Assembly: GCA_001723855.1 (NCBI GenBank)
Contig: MCBC01000056.1
Span: 1-9,108 of the forward strand
Origin: Candidatus Altarchaeales archaeon WOR_SM1_86-2
Lineage (GTDB): Archaea; Altiarchaeota; Altiarchaeia; IMC4; MCBC01
Reading direction: 5' to 3'
Length of the DNA stretch: 9,108 nt
Shown: positions 1 through 6,426 of the stretch, piece after piece
How the letters are laid out: every line of letters starts with the position of its first letter
Numbering within the stretch: position 1 is the first letter of the stretch
Notes under the pieces: generated by a model
What the model was told of the DNA's origin: nothing
Databases searched by the model: none
Seen by the model: the letters and a program-made list of their open reading frames with translations, nothing else
Translations under genes and position numbers: made by a program

Positions 1-978
1 GCAGCCCATCGCCAACGCATGGTCTCCTTCCTTCAGGGCTTGCTTTGCCTCTTTAAATTTACTTTCAACTCCCATCTCATAGGCTTTCTGCCTTAGATCA
101 TAAACTTCCTTGGGGGTAGAAATGCCCGCTCTTTCGGCATATATCTCTGCCGCATGGGAAGAACCGACTGCGTCAGCATAAGCTCCATCCTTCACATAAT
201 TCTTAAGTTCATCCAACTTTGCATCAACTCCTACCATATAGGCCTTCTTTCTCAATTTTGCGATTTCTTTTGGGGCCGGGATTCCTATGGTTTTTGCAAA
301 TGTTTCTGCTGTGTTAAGCGGTCCGAAAGCATCATCATATATCCTACTTTTTATGGCATCATCGGCTTCCTGAATCTTTATATAAATGCTTTTTTCCATT
401 GCCTTTTGCTTAAGGGTCGAAACTTCGGGGGGTGGAGAAATACCAGCAAGCTTCGCATACTTTTCAGATCTATTCAATGTCAAAACGGCATCAGGGTGTT
501 TGTTATACTTCATTAATTCCTTTGCTTCATCGATTTTTGCGCTCACCCCTGCTTCATATGCTTTCGGCTTCAGATTCTCAACCTCTTTAGGTGCGGGGAT
601 ACCTGCTTTGTTGGCATAATTCTCTGCCACTATCAATGCAGCGATTGCATCGGTGTCCTTTGATTCTATTAACCTCTCTGCCTCTTTAATCTTCTCATCA
701 ACACCTGCCACATAAGCCTTCCGTTTTAACTCATGAAGTTCATCCGGCACATTTGTGCCCGCCCTCTCGGAATATATCTCAACTACCCTGGCAGCCCCCA
801 GCGCACCAACACAATTTTTATCGGCCAAGTATCTCCTGACATCTTCAAGTTTTGCCTCAATGCCATTTTTATACGCGCCATCCCTCAGAGTCTTAATTTC
901 CCCTGGAGCCTTGATCCCGGCCACACTAGCGTATTTTTCCGCTATCAATAAAGAGGTCAGTGCATCAGTACATCTCCC
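1..978 (-). repeat. Coding tandem repeats of about 159 nt
   Basis: Seven in-frame units (the last incomplete) make up the protein above. Repeat starts line up at residues 26, 79 and onward. Hallmark residues recur at fixed places: A6, E14, Y/F16, G21, P25, L31, K34-A35, G39 and K43 within the unit. Only one unit departs from 53 residues. DNA identity between units is low while the protein pattern is clear, so the duplications are old. Confidence 0.8.
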
Positions 979-1053
979 TTCACTTATTGATGCTTTAGCA
1001 TCTTTTATTTTAGAATTTATCCTTTTAGTAACCTCAGATATTGTATCATCCAT
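1..1053 (-). CDS. Helical repeat protein of 52-53-residue repeats, partial
   Basis: An open frame runs from an ATG at 1053-1051 to the window edge without a stop (351 codons seen; the C-terminus is missing). After about 25 lead residues (MDDTISEVTKRINSKIKDAK) the protein consists of six full repeats and the start of a seventh. Each repeat follows the pattern DA..AL..AE.YA..AGI..P.EV..L..KAY..GV..K..EA..LI, which suggests two or three amphipathic helices per repeat with a G-I/P turn between them. The period is 53 residues throughout, except for one repeat of 52. The look is TPR-like or solenoid-like, but I do not recognise a named family. No signal peptide or membrane segment is visible in this part. 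Repeat proteins of this type usually act as binding scaffolds; that role is inference. The upstream DNA is very AT-rich and holds TATA-like sequence. Plus-strand frames opposite this gene are judged to be shadows because the repeat pattern lies only in the minus frame. Confidence 0.85.
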   Translation of the reverse strand, partial: MDDTISEVTKRINSKIKDAKASISEGRCTDALTSLLIAEKYASVAGIKAPGEIKTLRDGAYKNGIEAKLEDVRRYLADKNCVGALGAARVVEIYSERAGTNVPDELHELKRKAYVAGVDEKIKEAERLIESKDTDAIAALIVAENYANKAGIPAPKEVENLKPKAYEAGVSAKIDEAKELMKYNKHPDAVLTLNRSEKYAKLAGISPPPEVSTLKQKAMEKSIYIKIQEADDAIKSRIYDDAFGPLNTAETFAKTIGIPAPKEIAKLRKKAYMVGVDAKLDELKNYVKDGAYADAVGSSHAAEIYAERAGISTPKEVYDLRQKAYEMGVESKFKEAKQALKEGDHALAMGC

Positions 1054-1080
1054 TTTATTTGATGCTGTTCAATTTTTTTA

Positions 1081-1120
1081 AAATAAATATAAATATAAAT
1101 ATAAATATAAATGTAAATGT
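1081..1120 (-). promoter_or_regulatory. TATA-like hexamer array upstream of repeat protein
   Basis: A period-6 run of AAATAT units, read as TTTATA/TTTATATTT on the minus strand, lies about 28-65 bases upstream of the ATG at 1053. It offers several overlapping TATA-box candidates for the minus-strand gene. No Shine-Dalgarno sequence is seen before that ATG. It could also be a simple AT-rich microsatellite without a function. Confidence 0.5.
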
Positions 1121-1170
1121 ATAGTAATTATTGTAGAATTATAAATAAAAATAAAAAGGAAGTAGTATAA

Positions 1171-1320
1171 TTATCTCTTTAGATAACTAAATATGAACAA
1201 ATAAGATAATTAGTTTAACATACGTAGACATTTATAGATAACTTAATTATGCTCTTGATAATTTATCAAGAATTTTCTCTAACGCAGTAAGGATAATTAA
1301 AGGTGAAAACATTCTTATCT
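1171..1320. promoter_or_regulatory. GATAA/TTATC motif cluster with 19-bp palindrome
   Basis: Eight copies of GATAA or its complement occur at 1171-1175, 1182-1186, 1205-1209, 1237-1241, 1257-1261, 1263-1267, 1292-1296 and 1315-1319. Two pairs form inverted repeats. One is TTATCT-cttt-AGATAA at 1171-1186. The other is a perfect 19-bp palindrome, TCTTGATAATTTATCAAGA, at 1253-1271. The cluster lies between the divergent repeat-protein gene and tRNA-Met, so it could be an operator region. No coding frame is seen in 1054-1344. Confidence 0.4.
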
Positions 1321-1344
1321 TTATTTAAATATAATATACTATAT
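1315..1344 (+). promoter_or_regulatory. AT-rich promoter of initiator tRNA-Met
   Basis: TTTATTTAAATA (about 1320-1331), followed by ATAATATACTATAT, precedes the tRNA 5' end at 1345. This is a TATA-rich context suited to an archaeal promoter. The exact TATA box cannot be fixed by eye because several registers fit. Confidence 0.45.
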
Positions 1345-1441
1345 AGCGGGGTAGGGCAGCATGGAGTGCCCGCCGGGCTCATAAAGATCAATCAAAAATT
1401 GAGATACCCGGAGGTCGGAAGTTCAAGTCTTCCCCCCGCTA
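1345..1441 (+). tRNA. Initiator tRNA-Met (CAU) with 22-nt intron
   Basis: The acceptor stem is AGCGGGG (1345-1351) with CCCCGCT (1434-1440). The first pair is A1-U72, typical of archaeal and eukaryotic initiator tRNA. The D stem is GGGC/GCCC (1354-1357/1368-1371). The anticodon stem CCGGG/CCCGG (1373-1377/1407-1411) contains the three G-C pairs expected of an initiator. The anticodon CAU is at 1380-1382. The T arm is GGAAG-TTCAAGT-CTTCC (1417-1433), and the discriminator is A1441. CCA is not encoded. An intron at 1384-1405 interrupts the loop at the canonical 37/38 site. The gene ends one base before the start codon of the CooC-like gene. Confidence 0.95.
1384..1405 (+). other. tRNA intron with bulge-helix-bulge
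   Basis: C1378-U-C-A1381 pairs with U1400-G-A-G1403, giving a 4-bp central helix. It is flanked by 3-nt bulges U-A-A (1382-1384) and A-U-A (1404-1406). This is the canonical motif cut by archaeal tRNA splicing endonuclease, with cuts after 1383 and after 1405. Removing 22 nt restores the 7-nt loop CUCAUAA. The intron can also form a competing hairpin, TCAAT/ATTGA (1388-1392/1398-1402). Confidence 0.88.
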
Positions 1442-1442
1442 A

Positions 1443-2177
1443 ATGAAAATTGCCATAGCGGGAAAAGGTGGGGTGGGCAAGACAACTGTCGCTGCTGTGC
1501 TTGCAGAAGTTCTATCTAAAAAATTTAATGTGCTGGCGGTAGATGCTGATGCTTCTTTGAATCTTATGTCCGTGTTCGGGGTGGAGGATATAGAACCGAT
1601 AGTTAAAATGAAGGATGTCGTGGAGGAAAGGGCTCGCCTTGCTAACGGCCTGGTCAGGATGAACCCGAAAGTATCTGATTTAATAGATGAATTCTCCATA
1701 CCCGTGAATGAAAATATGAAATTATTGGTTTCTGGAACTGTTGAAACCGCAGGCTCTGGCTGTCTCTGTCCGGAGAATTCCGTGTTAAGGGCGCTGCTGC
1801 AGGAGCTGGTATTAAAAAGGGGTGATGCAGTTATTATTGACTTAGAAGCGGGGCTTGAGCCGATGTCAAGAGGCACTATCAAAAATATTGATGTCATTCT
1901 GGCTGTAACGGAGCCTATTCATAACTCGATTACCGTTACAGAGAGATTGATTAAATTTGCTGGTGAGTTGGAAGTTAAGAATGCCCTTGTCGTGGGAAAT
2001 AAAATCCAATCCCATAATGAGAAAGAATATCTATCTCAAAACCTGGATGTTTTTCATTTCATTCCCTATGACGAAGAAGTGAGAGAAGCGTCGATGAAAG
2101 AAAACTTTGAAATCAAGGACAGCAGGTTTTATAAGAGTATTGAAGAACTTGCAGAGAAGATAATTTCCTTAACATGA
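1443..2177 (+). CDS. cooC: CooC-like nickel-insertion ATPase (MinD/SIMIBI family)
   Basis: This 244-residue protein is a SIMIBI-class P-loop ATPase. The deviant Walker A motif GKGGVGKTT is at residues 7-15, with the signature lysine K8. The DAD segment is at 34-36. GSGCLCPE at 105-111 places a C-x-C pair at C107 and C109, the metal-binding motif of CooC-type proteins. DLEAGLEP is at 133-140. CooC proteins dimerise on ATP and help insert nickel into carbon monoxide dehydrogenase; the family includes close relatives with less certain targets. No CODH gene is in the window, so the substrate is inferred. The start is secure because the P-loop begins at residue 7 and an in-frame TAA (1440-1442) lies immediately upstream, formed by the tRNA 3' end and the spacer base. 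There is no room for a ribosome-binding site, so translation is leaderless or depends on readthrough from the tRNA. A small membrane-protein gene follows 28 bases later. Confidence 0.87.
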   Translation: MKIAIAGKGGVGKTTVAAVLAEVLSKKFNVLAVDADASLNLMSVFGVEDIEPIVKMKDVVEERARLANGLVRMNPKVSDLIDEFSIPVNENMKLLVSGTVETAGSGCLCPENSVLRALLQELVLKRGDAVIIDLEAGLEPMSRGTIKNIDVILAVTEPIHNSITVTERLIKFAGELEVKNALVVGNKIQSHNEKEYLSQNLDVFHFIPYDEEVREASMKENFEIKDSRFYKSIEELAEKIISLT

Positions 2178-2205
2178 CTTGATTTACGCGACTGGGCGGG
2201 ATTTA

Positions 2206-2607
2206 ATGAAAACCAGAATGTTTGAAACATTGAATATTGAACCCGGGAAAAAGAACAGCATATTGCTTGCTGCGATAGCATATTTTGGAAATTTTATTTT
2301 GCCGGTTTTAGCGCCGATAATTGTGTATCTCATTTCAAAGGAGGATAAATATGCAAAATTTCATGCCATTCAGAGTTTTTGCATCCTCTTATTTGTGCAT
2401 CTGCCGTTGGCGACAGTCTTTATAATATTATATTCTATGACCGAAACATGGGAGCCGACAACTGCGCTTATATTTATTACTGCCTGTGTACTCATAATTC
2501 TTATAATAAACGCCCTATTTTTGGTGGTCGGTATTTTTGCAGTTTTGGGTAAAACGGTAAGAGTTCCATACCCATTTATGACAGATTTCATATCCTGGTT
2601 TATATGA
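2206..2607 (+). CDS. DUF4870/Tic20-like small membrane protein
   Basis: This is a 133-residue integral membrane protein. Hydrophobic segments lie at about 18-44, 57-77 and 87-115. The conserved-looking stretch KEDKYAKFHAIQSFCILLF (46-64), with H53 and Q56 at the membrane entry, is characteristic of the DUF4870 (Tic20-like) family, whose function is unknown. The frame is open from a TTG at 2179, but I choose the ATG at 2206 because GGGCGGG (2194-2200) sits five bases upstream and the residues before it are not conserved-looking. The gene follows the CooC-like gene on the same strand and is probably co-transcribed. It ends 22 bases from the convergent end of ftsZ. A link to CO metabolism is not supported beyond position. 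Confidence 0.75.
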   Translation: MKTRMFETLNIEPGKKNSILLAAIAYFGNFILPVLAPIIVYLISKEDKYAKFHAIQSFCILLFVHLPLATVFIILYSMTETWEPTTALIFITACVLIILIINALFLVVGIFAVLGKTVRVPYPFMTDFISWFI

Positions 2608-2629
2608 GCATAAAATAACTATAGAATTC

Positions 2630-3616
2630 TTAAGCGTATGCGGCGCTATCCACTATCAACTCACGCCCGAGCCCTGTCATAACTGCCGTTATCTCTACTT
2701 TATCCCCAAGATCGGAGTTTATCCTGGCCCCGTATATTATGTGAGCCCATTCATCCGCATCTTTAGTCATTAACTCAAGAATCTCATTTGTTTCATCGAG
2801 AGTCATGCGATTTCCTCCGGTAATGCTGATTAACACCCCTTTAGCTCCCCTGCAATCCGCATCAATGAACGGGTTATTAAGAGTGTTCTTTACCGCCTCT
2901 TCAACTCTATCCAAACCCTCGCCAATGCCTGTATTCATCATGGATATGCCTCCCTGACTCATAACCGTTTTGATGTCAGCAAAGTCAAGGTTTACCAGTC
3001 CCGGAACCGTTACGATCTCGATTATTGATTTTATTGATCCCGCTGTGATGCGGTCGGCGTCCATGAGCGCCTCATTTACCGGCTTATATGACACGTACCC
3101 CAACAACTTATTATTGTCGATCACTATAACGGAATCCGTATTCTTCGTCAACTCTTCAACCCCCTTTCTTGCTTTATCTATCCTCGCCCCCTCCATCTCA
3201 AATGGAAGAGTTACTACTCCGACAACCACCGCACCAAGGTCTTTAGCAATTTTAGCAATCACCGGGGCAGAGCCCGTTCCTGTGCCTCCGCCCATTCCGG
3301 CAACCAAAAATACCAGTTCATACCCCCTCAGCGATTCTTCCAACTCTTTTTGGTTCTCATAAGCAGCTGCTCTGCCTTTCGCTGGATCGCCCCCTGTCCC
3401 AAAGCCCCGGGTCGTGCTAAAGCCAATTGGAAGTTTCTTTATCCTCTGCCCCCTGATCTGCGATAAGTGCTGGATATCTGTATTCACGGCAATTAACTCC
3501 GCTCCGGAGATGCCCATACATGCCAGCCTCTCTACAGTATTGCTTCCGCCGCCGCCGGCACCTATCACCACTATTTTCGGGGGATTCGGAATTGTAATTT
3601 CATCTAAATATTCCAT
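2630..3616 (-). CDS. ftsZ: FtsZ, single-domain, tail-less
   Basis: This is a 328-residue tubulin-fold GTPase that forms cell-division filaments. The N-terminal nucleotide-binding loop GAGGGGSN is at 19-26, AVNTD at 43-47, the tubulin/FtsZ signature GGGTGTG at 109-115, and PFEMEGARIDKARKG at 138-152. The catalytic T7 loop NLDFAD (209-214) keeps both aspartates needed to hydrolyse GTP in the neighbouring subunit. It therefore looks catalytically competent. The protein stops almost at the end of the core fold (AVMTGLGRELIVDSAAYA). It lacks the flexible linker and C-terminal peptide with which FtsZ normally binds membrane anchors such as SepF. The start ATG follows AT-rich DNA without a Shine-Dalgarno sequence. 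It lies 61 bases downstream of the two-domain ftsZ gene on the same strand and may co-polymerise with its product (inference). Confidence 0.95.
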   Translation of the reverse strand: MEYLDEITIPNPPKIVVIGAGGGGSNTVERLACMGISGAELIAVNTDIQHLSQIRGQRIKKLPIGFSTTRGFGTGGDPAKGRAAAYENQKELEESLRGYELVFLVAGMGGGTGTGSAPVIAKIAKDLGAVVVGVVTLPFEMEGARIDKARKGVEELTKNTDSVIVIDNNKLLGYVSYKPVNEALMDADRITAGSIKSIIEIVTVPGLVNLDFADIKTVMSQGGISMMNTGIGEGLDRVEEAVKNTLNNPFIDADCRGAKGVLISITGGNRMTLDETNEILELMTKDADEWAHIIYGARINSDLGDKVEITAVMTGLGRELIVDSAAYA

Positions 3617-3677
3617 TCGTTAATATACATTATATTATTTGTTAATATATTTAAAAATAAAATAAAAAATGTTGATT
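3617..3677 (-). promoter_or_regulatory. AT-rich spacer, likely promoter of the single ftsZ
   Basis: The 61-bp gap is nearly all A/T. On the minus strand it carries TTTAAATATATTAA about 25-40 bases before the ATG at 3616, a good TATA candidate. GTTAATATA (plus strand) occurs twice, at 3619-3627 and 3641-3649, spaced 22 bp. This is the same spacing as the palindromes upstream of the winged-helix gene. Confidence 0.45.
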
Positions 3678-6023
3678 TCACCAACCATCCTCAGGGAACA
3701 TCATGGAAATAGGGGATTTTTCTCTTGGGGGCATAAATATATTGCTCATTGATTCATGACCCAAAAAGTTTTCGCTTCTAACACCTGTTGCGATGAACAT
3801 AACGCGCAATTGGTCGTTCCAATCTTTTTCTACCCTGTGCCCTATCACTATGTTGGGGTTTTCAGCCATTTTTTCTTTCAATCCCGCAACAACATTATTT
3901 ATTTCATTAAGCGTTGTATCCGGTCCGCTGGTTATGTGAACTATGGCAGCGCTTGAGTTATCATAGTTTATGTCCAAAAGCGGCTGTTTGATCACTTTAT
4001 CGATAACTTCCTCGATTTTATTCCTGCCTGATGAGGACCCCACCGCTATCGACGCCACCCTGCCCTTACCAATAACCTCGCTGAGATCCTTAAAGTCAAT
4101 GTTTATCAACCCTGCTTTCTTTATTACGCTTTCACTTATCTCTCCAACGGCACTGGTAACGATTTTATCTGCCTCTTTGAACGCCTCATCCACAGGCATG
4201 TTCCCGAAGACATCAACCAGTCTTTGATTATCCAGCACCACCACGGTATCACAATACTTTATCAACTCAGAAATACCCGCTCTTGCATCATCGCCTCTCT
4301 TCCCGGACCTTTCGGCTCCAAAAGGAAAAGTCACGACCCCGATAACCAGGGCGTTGTGCCTTTCTTTTGCGATTCTTGCAAACACCGGTGCCGCACCGGT
4401 CCCTGTGCCGCCGCCCATTCCGGCAGTTACGAACAACAGGTTTGTGCCTTCTAAAACCTCACTTATATTTTGGCTGCTGTTCAAAGCACACTGCCTTCCA
4501 ATCTCTGGTCTTCCACCGGCACCCTGGCCATTTGTTGTTCCGTCCCCTATCAGCAGTTTCTCTATGTTTCCATCCACATAGGAGTACAGGTGGTTTGCGT
4601 CTGTGTTCGTCGCTATCAATCTCGCGCTTGTAACCCCCATCCCATACAATCGCTGAACGCTGTTTGATCCTCCTCCCCCGACCCCGACAACGGTTATTTT
4701 TGGCATCCTATAGCCCTCTATGGGCAAGGTTCTCATATCCGGGGGCGATAAGCGCTCCTGTGGGGCTTGAGGGTATATGCCATTGTGGGGGTGGATTATT
4801 TTATTGCCTGCACTCGCTTCCCGATCTATGCCGCCGGACTGTTTTGATCCTTCCATTATCGAATGAATCTCGTCTGCAAGCTCTTTCTGCTCATTTAATA
4901 ACCTGTTCAATGTGGTCTTATAATCCGATTCCTTTCGGGCTTCTTCTTCATCCAGACCGATTATCCCACGCACATCAGCGACCGCTTCTTTTTTACTGAC
5001 TATGTCAGGGGATGAGATTCCTGTTATGACTGCAATTATTTGTATCTTATCTTCCAGTCCGGAATCTATCAGAGCGCCCCAGCTCACATCGGCATCATCT
5101 CCCAGTACCCTCTGCATCTCTCTACCGATTCTGTCCACTTCATCTATTGAAAGATCCGATCCCCCTGTTATCTGTATGAGAGCACCGGTTGCGCCGTCAT
5201 AACTCACATCAAGCAGCGGCTGATTAAGTGTCTTTTCTATCGCCTGTTTAATCCTATCCGGGCCGTTTCCTTCACCCACACTGATCATACTCATTTGATC
5301 CTTCTTCATTATCTGCTCAACATCTGCAAAGTCTATGTTGATTATGCCCGTTCGCCTTATGATCCCGGTAATTCCCTTCACTGCTTTTAATATAACGTCG
5401 TCTGCTATGGCAAGTGCATCATCCAGGGATTTAGTGGGTACATAACTGACCAATTTCTGGTTGTCAACGACAACGACGTTTGATACCCTTCTCAACTCCT
5501 CGATTCCCTTACGCGCCACTTTACATCTCCTGATCTCTGTCCTGAGAGGAAATGTTACGAAAGAAGTGACAATTGCCCCTTCGTCCCTTGCAATTTTTGC
5601 GATTACGGGTGCGGATCCTGTTCCGGTGCCGCCGCCTTCTCCGGCAATCAAAAATAACAGATGTGCGTTTCTAAGCACCTTCGCCAGCTCATCTTTACTC
5701 TTCTCGGCAGCTATTCTGCCCTTTTCCGGGCTGCCACCAGCCCCGTAGCCGTTGGTTATATCCTTGCCTATAAGCACCTTCGTTACTTTGCCCTCCATGG
5801 TTTTGAGGTGCTGCAGATCTGTGTTTACGGCGATCAATTCAGCTCCAGGGATACCGCCAGTACGTGATAATCTATTGATGGCATTACAACCACAACCCCC
5901 GGTCCCCAGGATAACGATTTTGGGCCCTTCAAAATCGTCATCACAGCATTGATGCCATACTCCTTTTATGTCTTCATCCAATTTTTTTTGTCCTGCATTA
6001 CTAAATGCTTCAAATATGTCCAT
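3678..6023 (-). CDS. ftsZ: Tandem FtsZ-FtsZ fusion protein, 781 aa
   Basis: One uninterrupted frame encodes two complete FtsZ domains head to tail. Domain 1 (about 33-341) has GTGGCGCN at 40-47, AVNTD at 65-69, GGGTGTG at 130-136 and NIDFAD at 229-234. Domain 2 (about 440-750) has GVGGGGSN at 447-454, ATNTD at 471-475, GGGTGTG at 537-543 and NIDFKD at 641-646. Both GTP sites and both catalytic aspartate pairs are intact. The linker (about 342-439) has a likely coiled coil (358-395, rich in E, K and L) and then a Pro-rich disordered part. The tail (751-781) ends MMFPEDGW and may be a partner-binding peptide. Domain 1 has E129 where FtsZ usually has M just before GGGTGTG, and extra cysteines (C26, C27, C44, C46). 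Domain 2 has a two-residue insertion after PFGAE. FtsZ is normally one domain of about 320-400 residues, so this is double length. The start ATG has no Shine-Dalgarno sequence. It lies 33 bases after the DUF5678-like gene and probably shares its operon. Confidence 0.95.
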   Translation of the reverse strand: MDIFEAFSNAGQKKLDEDIKGVWHQCCDDDFEGPKIVILGTGGCGCNAINRLSRTGGIPGAELIAVNTDLQHLKTMEGKVTKVLIGKDITNGYGAGGSPEKGRIAAEKSKDELAKVLRNAHLLFLIAGEGGGTGTGSAPVIAKIARDEGAIVTSFVTFPLRTEIRRCKVARKGIEELRRVSNVVVVDNQKLVSYVPTKSLDDALAIADDVILKAVKGITGIIRRTGIINIDFADVEQIMKKDQMSMISVGEGNGPDRIKQAIEKTLNQPLLDVSYDGATGALIQITGGSDLSIDEVDRIGREMQRVLGDDADVSWGALIDSGLEDKIQIIAVITGISSPDIVSKKEAVADVRGIIGLDEEEARKESDYKTTLNRLLNEQKELADEIHSIMEGSKQSGGIDREASAGNKIIHPHNGIYPQAPQERLSPPDMRTLPIEGYRMPKITVVGVGGGGSNSVQRLYGMGVTSARLIATNTDANHLYSYVDGNIEKLLIGDGTTNGQGAGGRPEIGRQCALNSSQNISEVLEGTNLLFVTAGMGGGTGTGAAPVFARIAKERHNALVIGVVTFPFGAERSGKRGDDARAGISELIKYCDTVVVLDNQRLVDVFGNMPVDEAFKEADKIVTSAVGEISESVIKKAGLINIDFKDLSEVIGKGRVASIAVGSSSGRNKIEEVIDKVIKQPLLDINYDNSSAAIVHITSGPDTTLNEINNVVAGLKEKMAENPNIVIGHRVEKDWNDQLRVMFIATGVRSENFLGHESMSNIFMPPREKSPISMMFPEDGW

Positions 6024-6056
6024 TTTTACTTTTTTTTAAAATTTTTATTCTGACGA

Positions 6057-6236
6057 CTAACCCCTGTGTAATTTTATTAGTTTTGGTATCTTTTCAGGGC
6101 ACTCGGATCTAATTTTTTCCAACGTTCCCACCACATCCCCATCTTTTGGGACGAATTTCACATCCTTGTCTATGATCACTGCATAACCACCCTCATATTC
6201 CCTGTATCTGAAATCTTCCGGCACATACTTTGACAT
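6057..6236 (-). CDS. Small DUF5678-like protein
   Basis: This 59-residue protein runs MSKYVPEDFRYREYEGGY and onward. Its pattern is YEGGYAVIIDKDVKFVPKDG followed by a helix and a final strand (KIPKLIKLHRG), which resembles the small DUF5678 domain; I make that assignment with modest confidence. The frame is also open from an ATG at 6266, which would add ten residues. I choose the ATG at 6236 because the strong Shine-Dalgarno sequence GGAGGGA lies just upstream (minus strand of 6241-6247). No membrane segment or catalytic motif is seen. It precedes the tandem FtsZ gene by 33 bases and is probably in the same transcript. A role with FtsZ is only suggested by position. Confidence 0.7.
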   Translation of the reverse strand: MSKYVPEDFRYREYEGGYAVIIDKDVKFVPKDGDVVGTLEKIRSECPEKIPKLIKLHRG

Positions 6237-6240
6237 AACT

Positions 6241-6247
6241 TCCCTCC
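6241..6247 (-). promoter_or_regulatory. Shine-Dalgarno site that decides the start at 6236
   Basis: The minus strand reads GGAGGGA, then AGTT, then ATG. The site lies inside the longer alternative frame beginning at 6266, and it is the main reason for preferring the shorter protein. Confidence 0.65.
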
Positions 6248-6268
6248 ACTTTTGTGTTTTTTCCATTT

Positions 6269-6415
6269 TTATTCGTAGATGATGAATTTCGTGAGATGGT
6301 TATTGTATTTGCCACGCTCCTCAAACGCTACTTTATTGCTTTTGCACAATTCCTTGAAATGGTTGCTTGCGCTCAGATCCACGTATACCTCCATCTCACT
6401 ATTTTTGTTTTTCAT
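6269..6415 (-). CDS. Hypothetical 48-residue protein
   Basis: A short frame fills the gap between two genes of the same strand: ATG at 6415, TAA at 6269-6271, 11 bases after the winged-helix gene stop and 2 bases before the ATG at 6266. The product begins MKNKNSEMEVYVDLSASNHF and ends HLTKFIIYE. A strand-helix-strand layout is plausible. A perfect GGAGGT (minus strand of 6387-6392) lies four bases before an internal GTG at 6382, which would give a 37-residue form. Another possible start is the ATG at codon 8. I do not recognise a family. The tight packing with its neighbours is the best evidence that it is a gene. Confidence 0.55.
   Translation of the reverse strand: MKNKNSEMEVYVDLSASNHFKELCKSNKVAFEERGKYNNHLTKFIIYE
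6387..6392 (-). promoter_or_regulatory. Internal GGAGGT, alternative start at GTG 6382
   Basis: GGAGGT is followed by ATAC and GTG on the minus strand, inside the 48-residue frame. A full match to the 16S anti-Shine-Dalgarno core is unusual in this window, where most starts have none. The spacing is short. Confidence 0.4.
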
Positions 6416-6426
6416 TTTTGCTTTCT

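Noticed and set aside
154..1081. Plus-strand frames of 72-120 codons
   Set aside because: They lie opposite the 53-residue repeat protein, whose pattern is clear in the minus frame.
1439..1897. Minus-strand frame of 152 codons
   Set aside because: Antisense to the CooC-like ATPase, which carries all the motifs; the product is Ser/Thr-rich as expected of a shadow.
2970..5952. Many plus-strand frames of 65-130 codons
   Set aside because: All lie opposite the FtsZ genes and have low-complexity Pro/Ser/Thr composition.
3678..6023. Sequencing error joining two adjacent ftsZ genes
   Set aside because: The frame is continuous through a linker of about 98 residues with protein-like composition and codon use, so a single missed stop is unlikely; long-read confirmation would still help.
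2630..6023. CetZ or TubZ rather than FtsZ
   Set aside because: All three modules have the FtsZ-type N-x-D-F-x-D loop and PKI-V-G-GGGG-N start typical of FtsZ.
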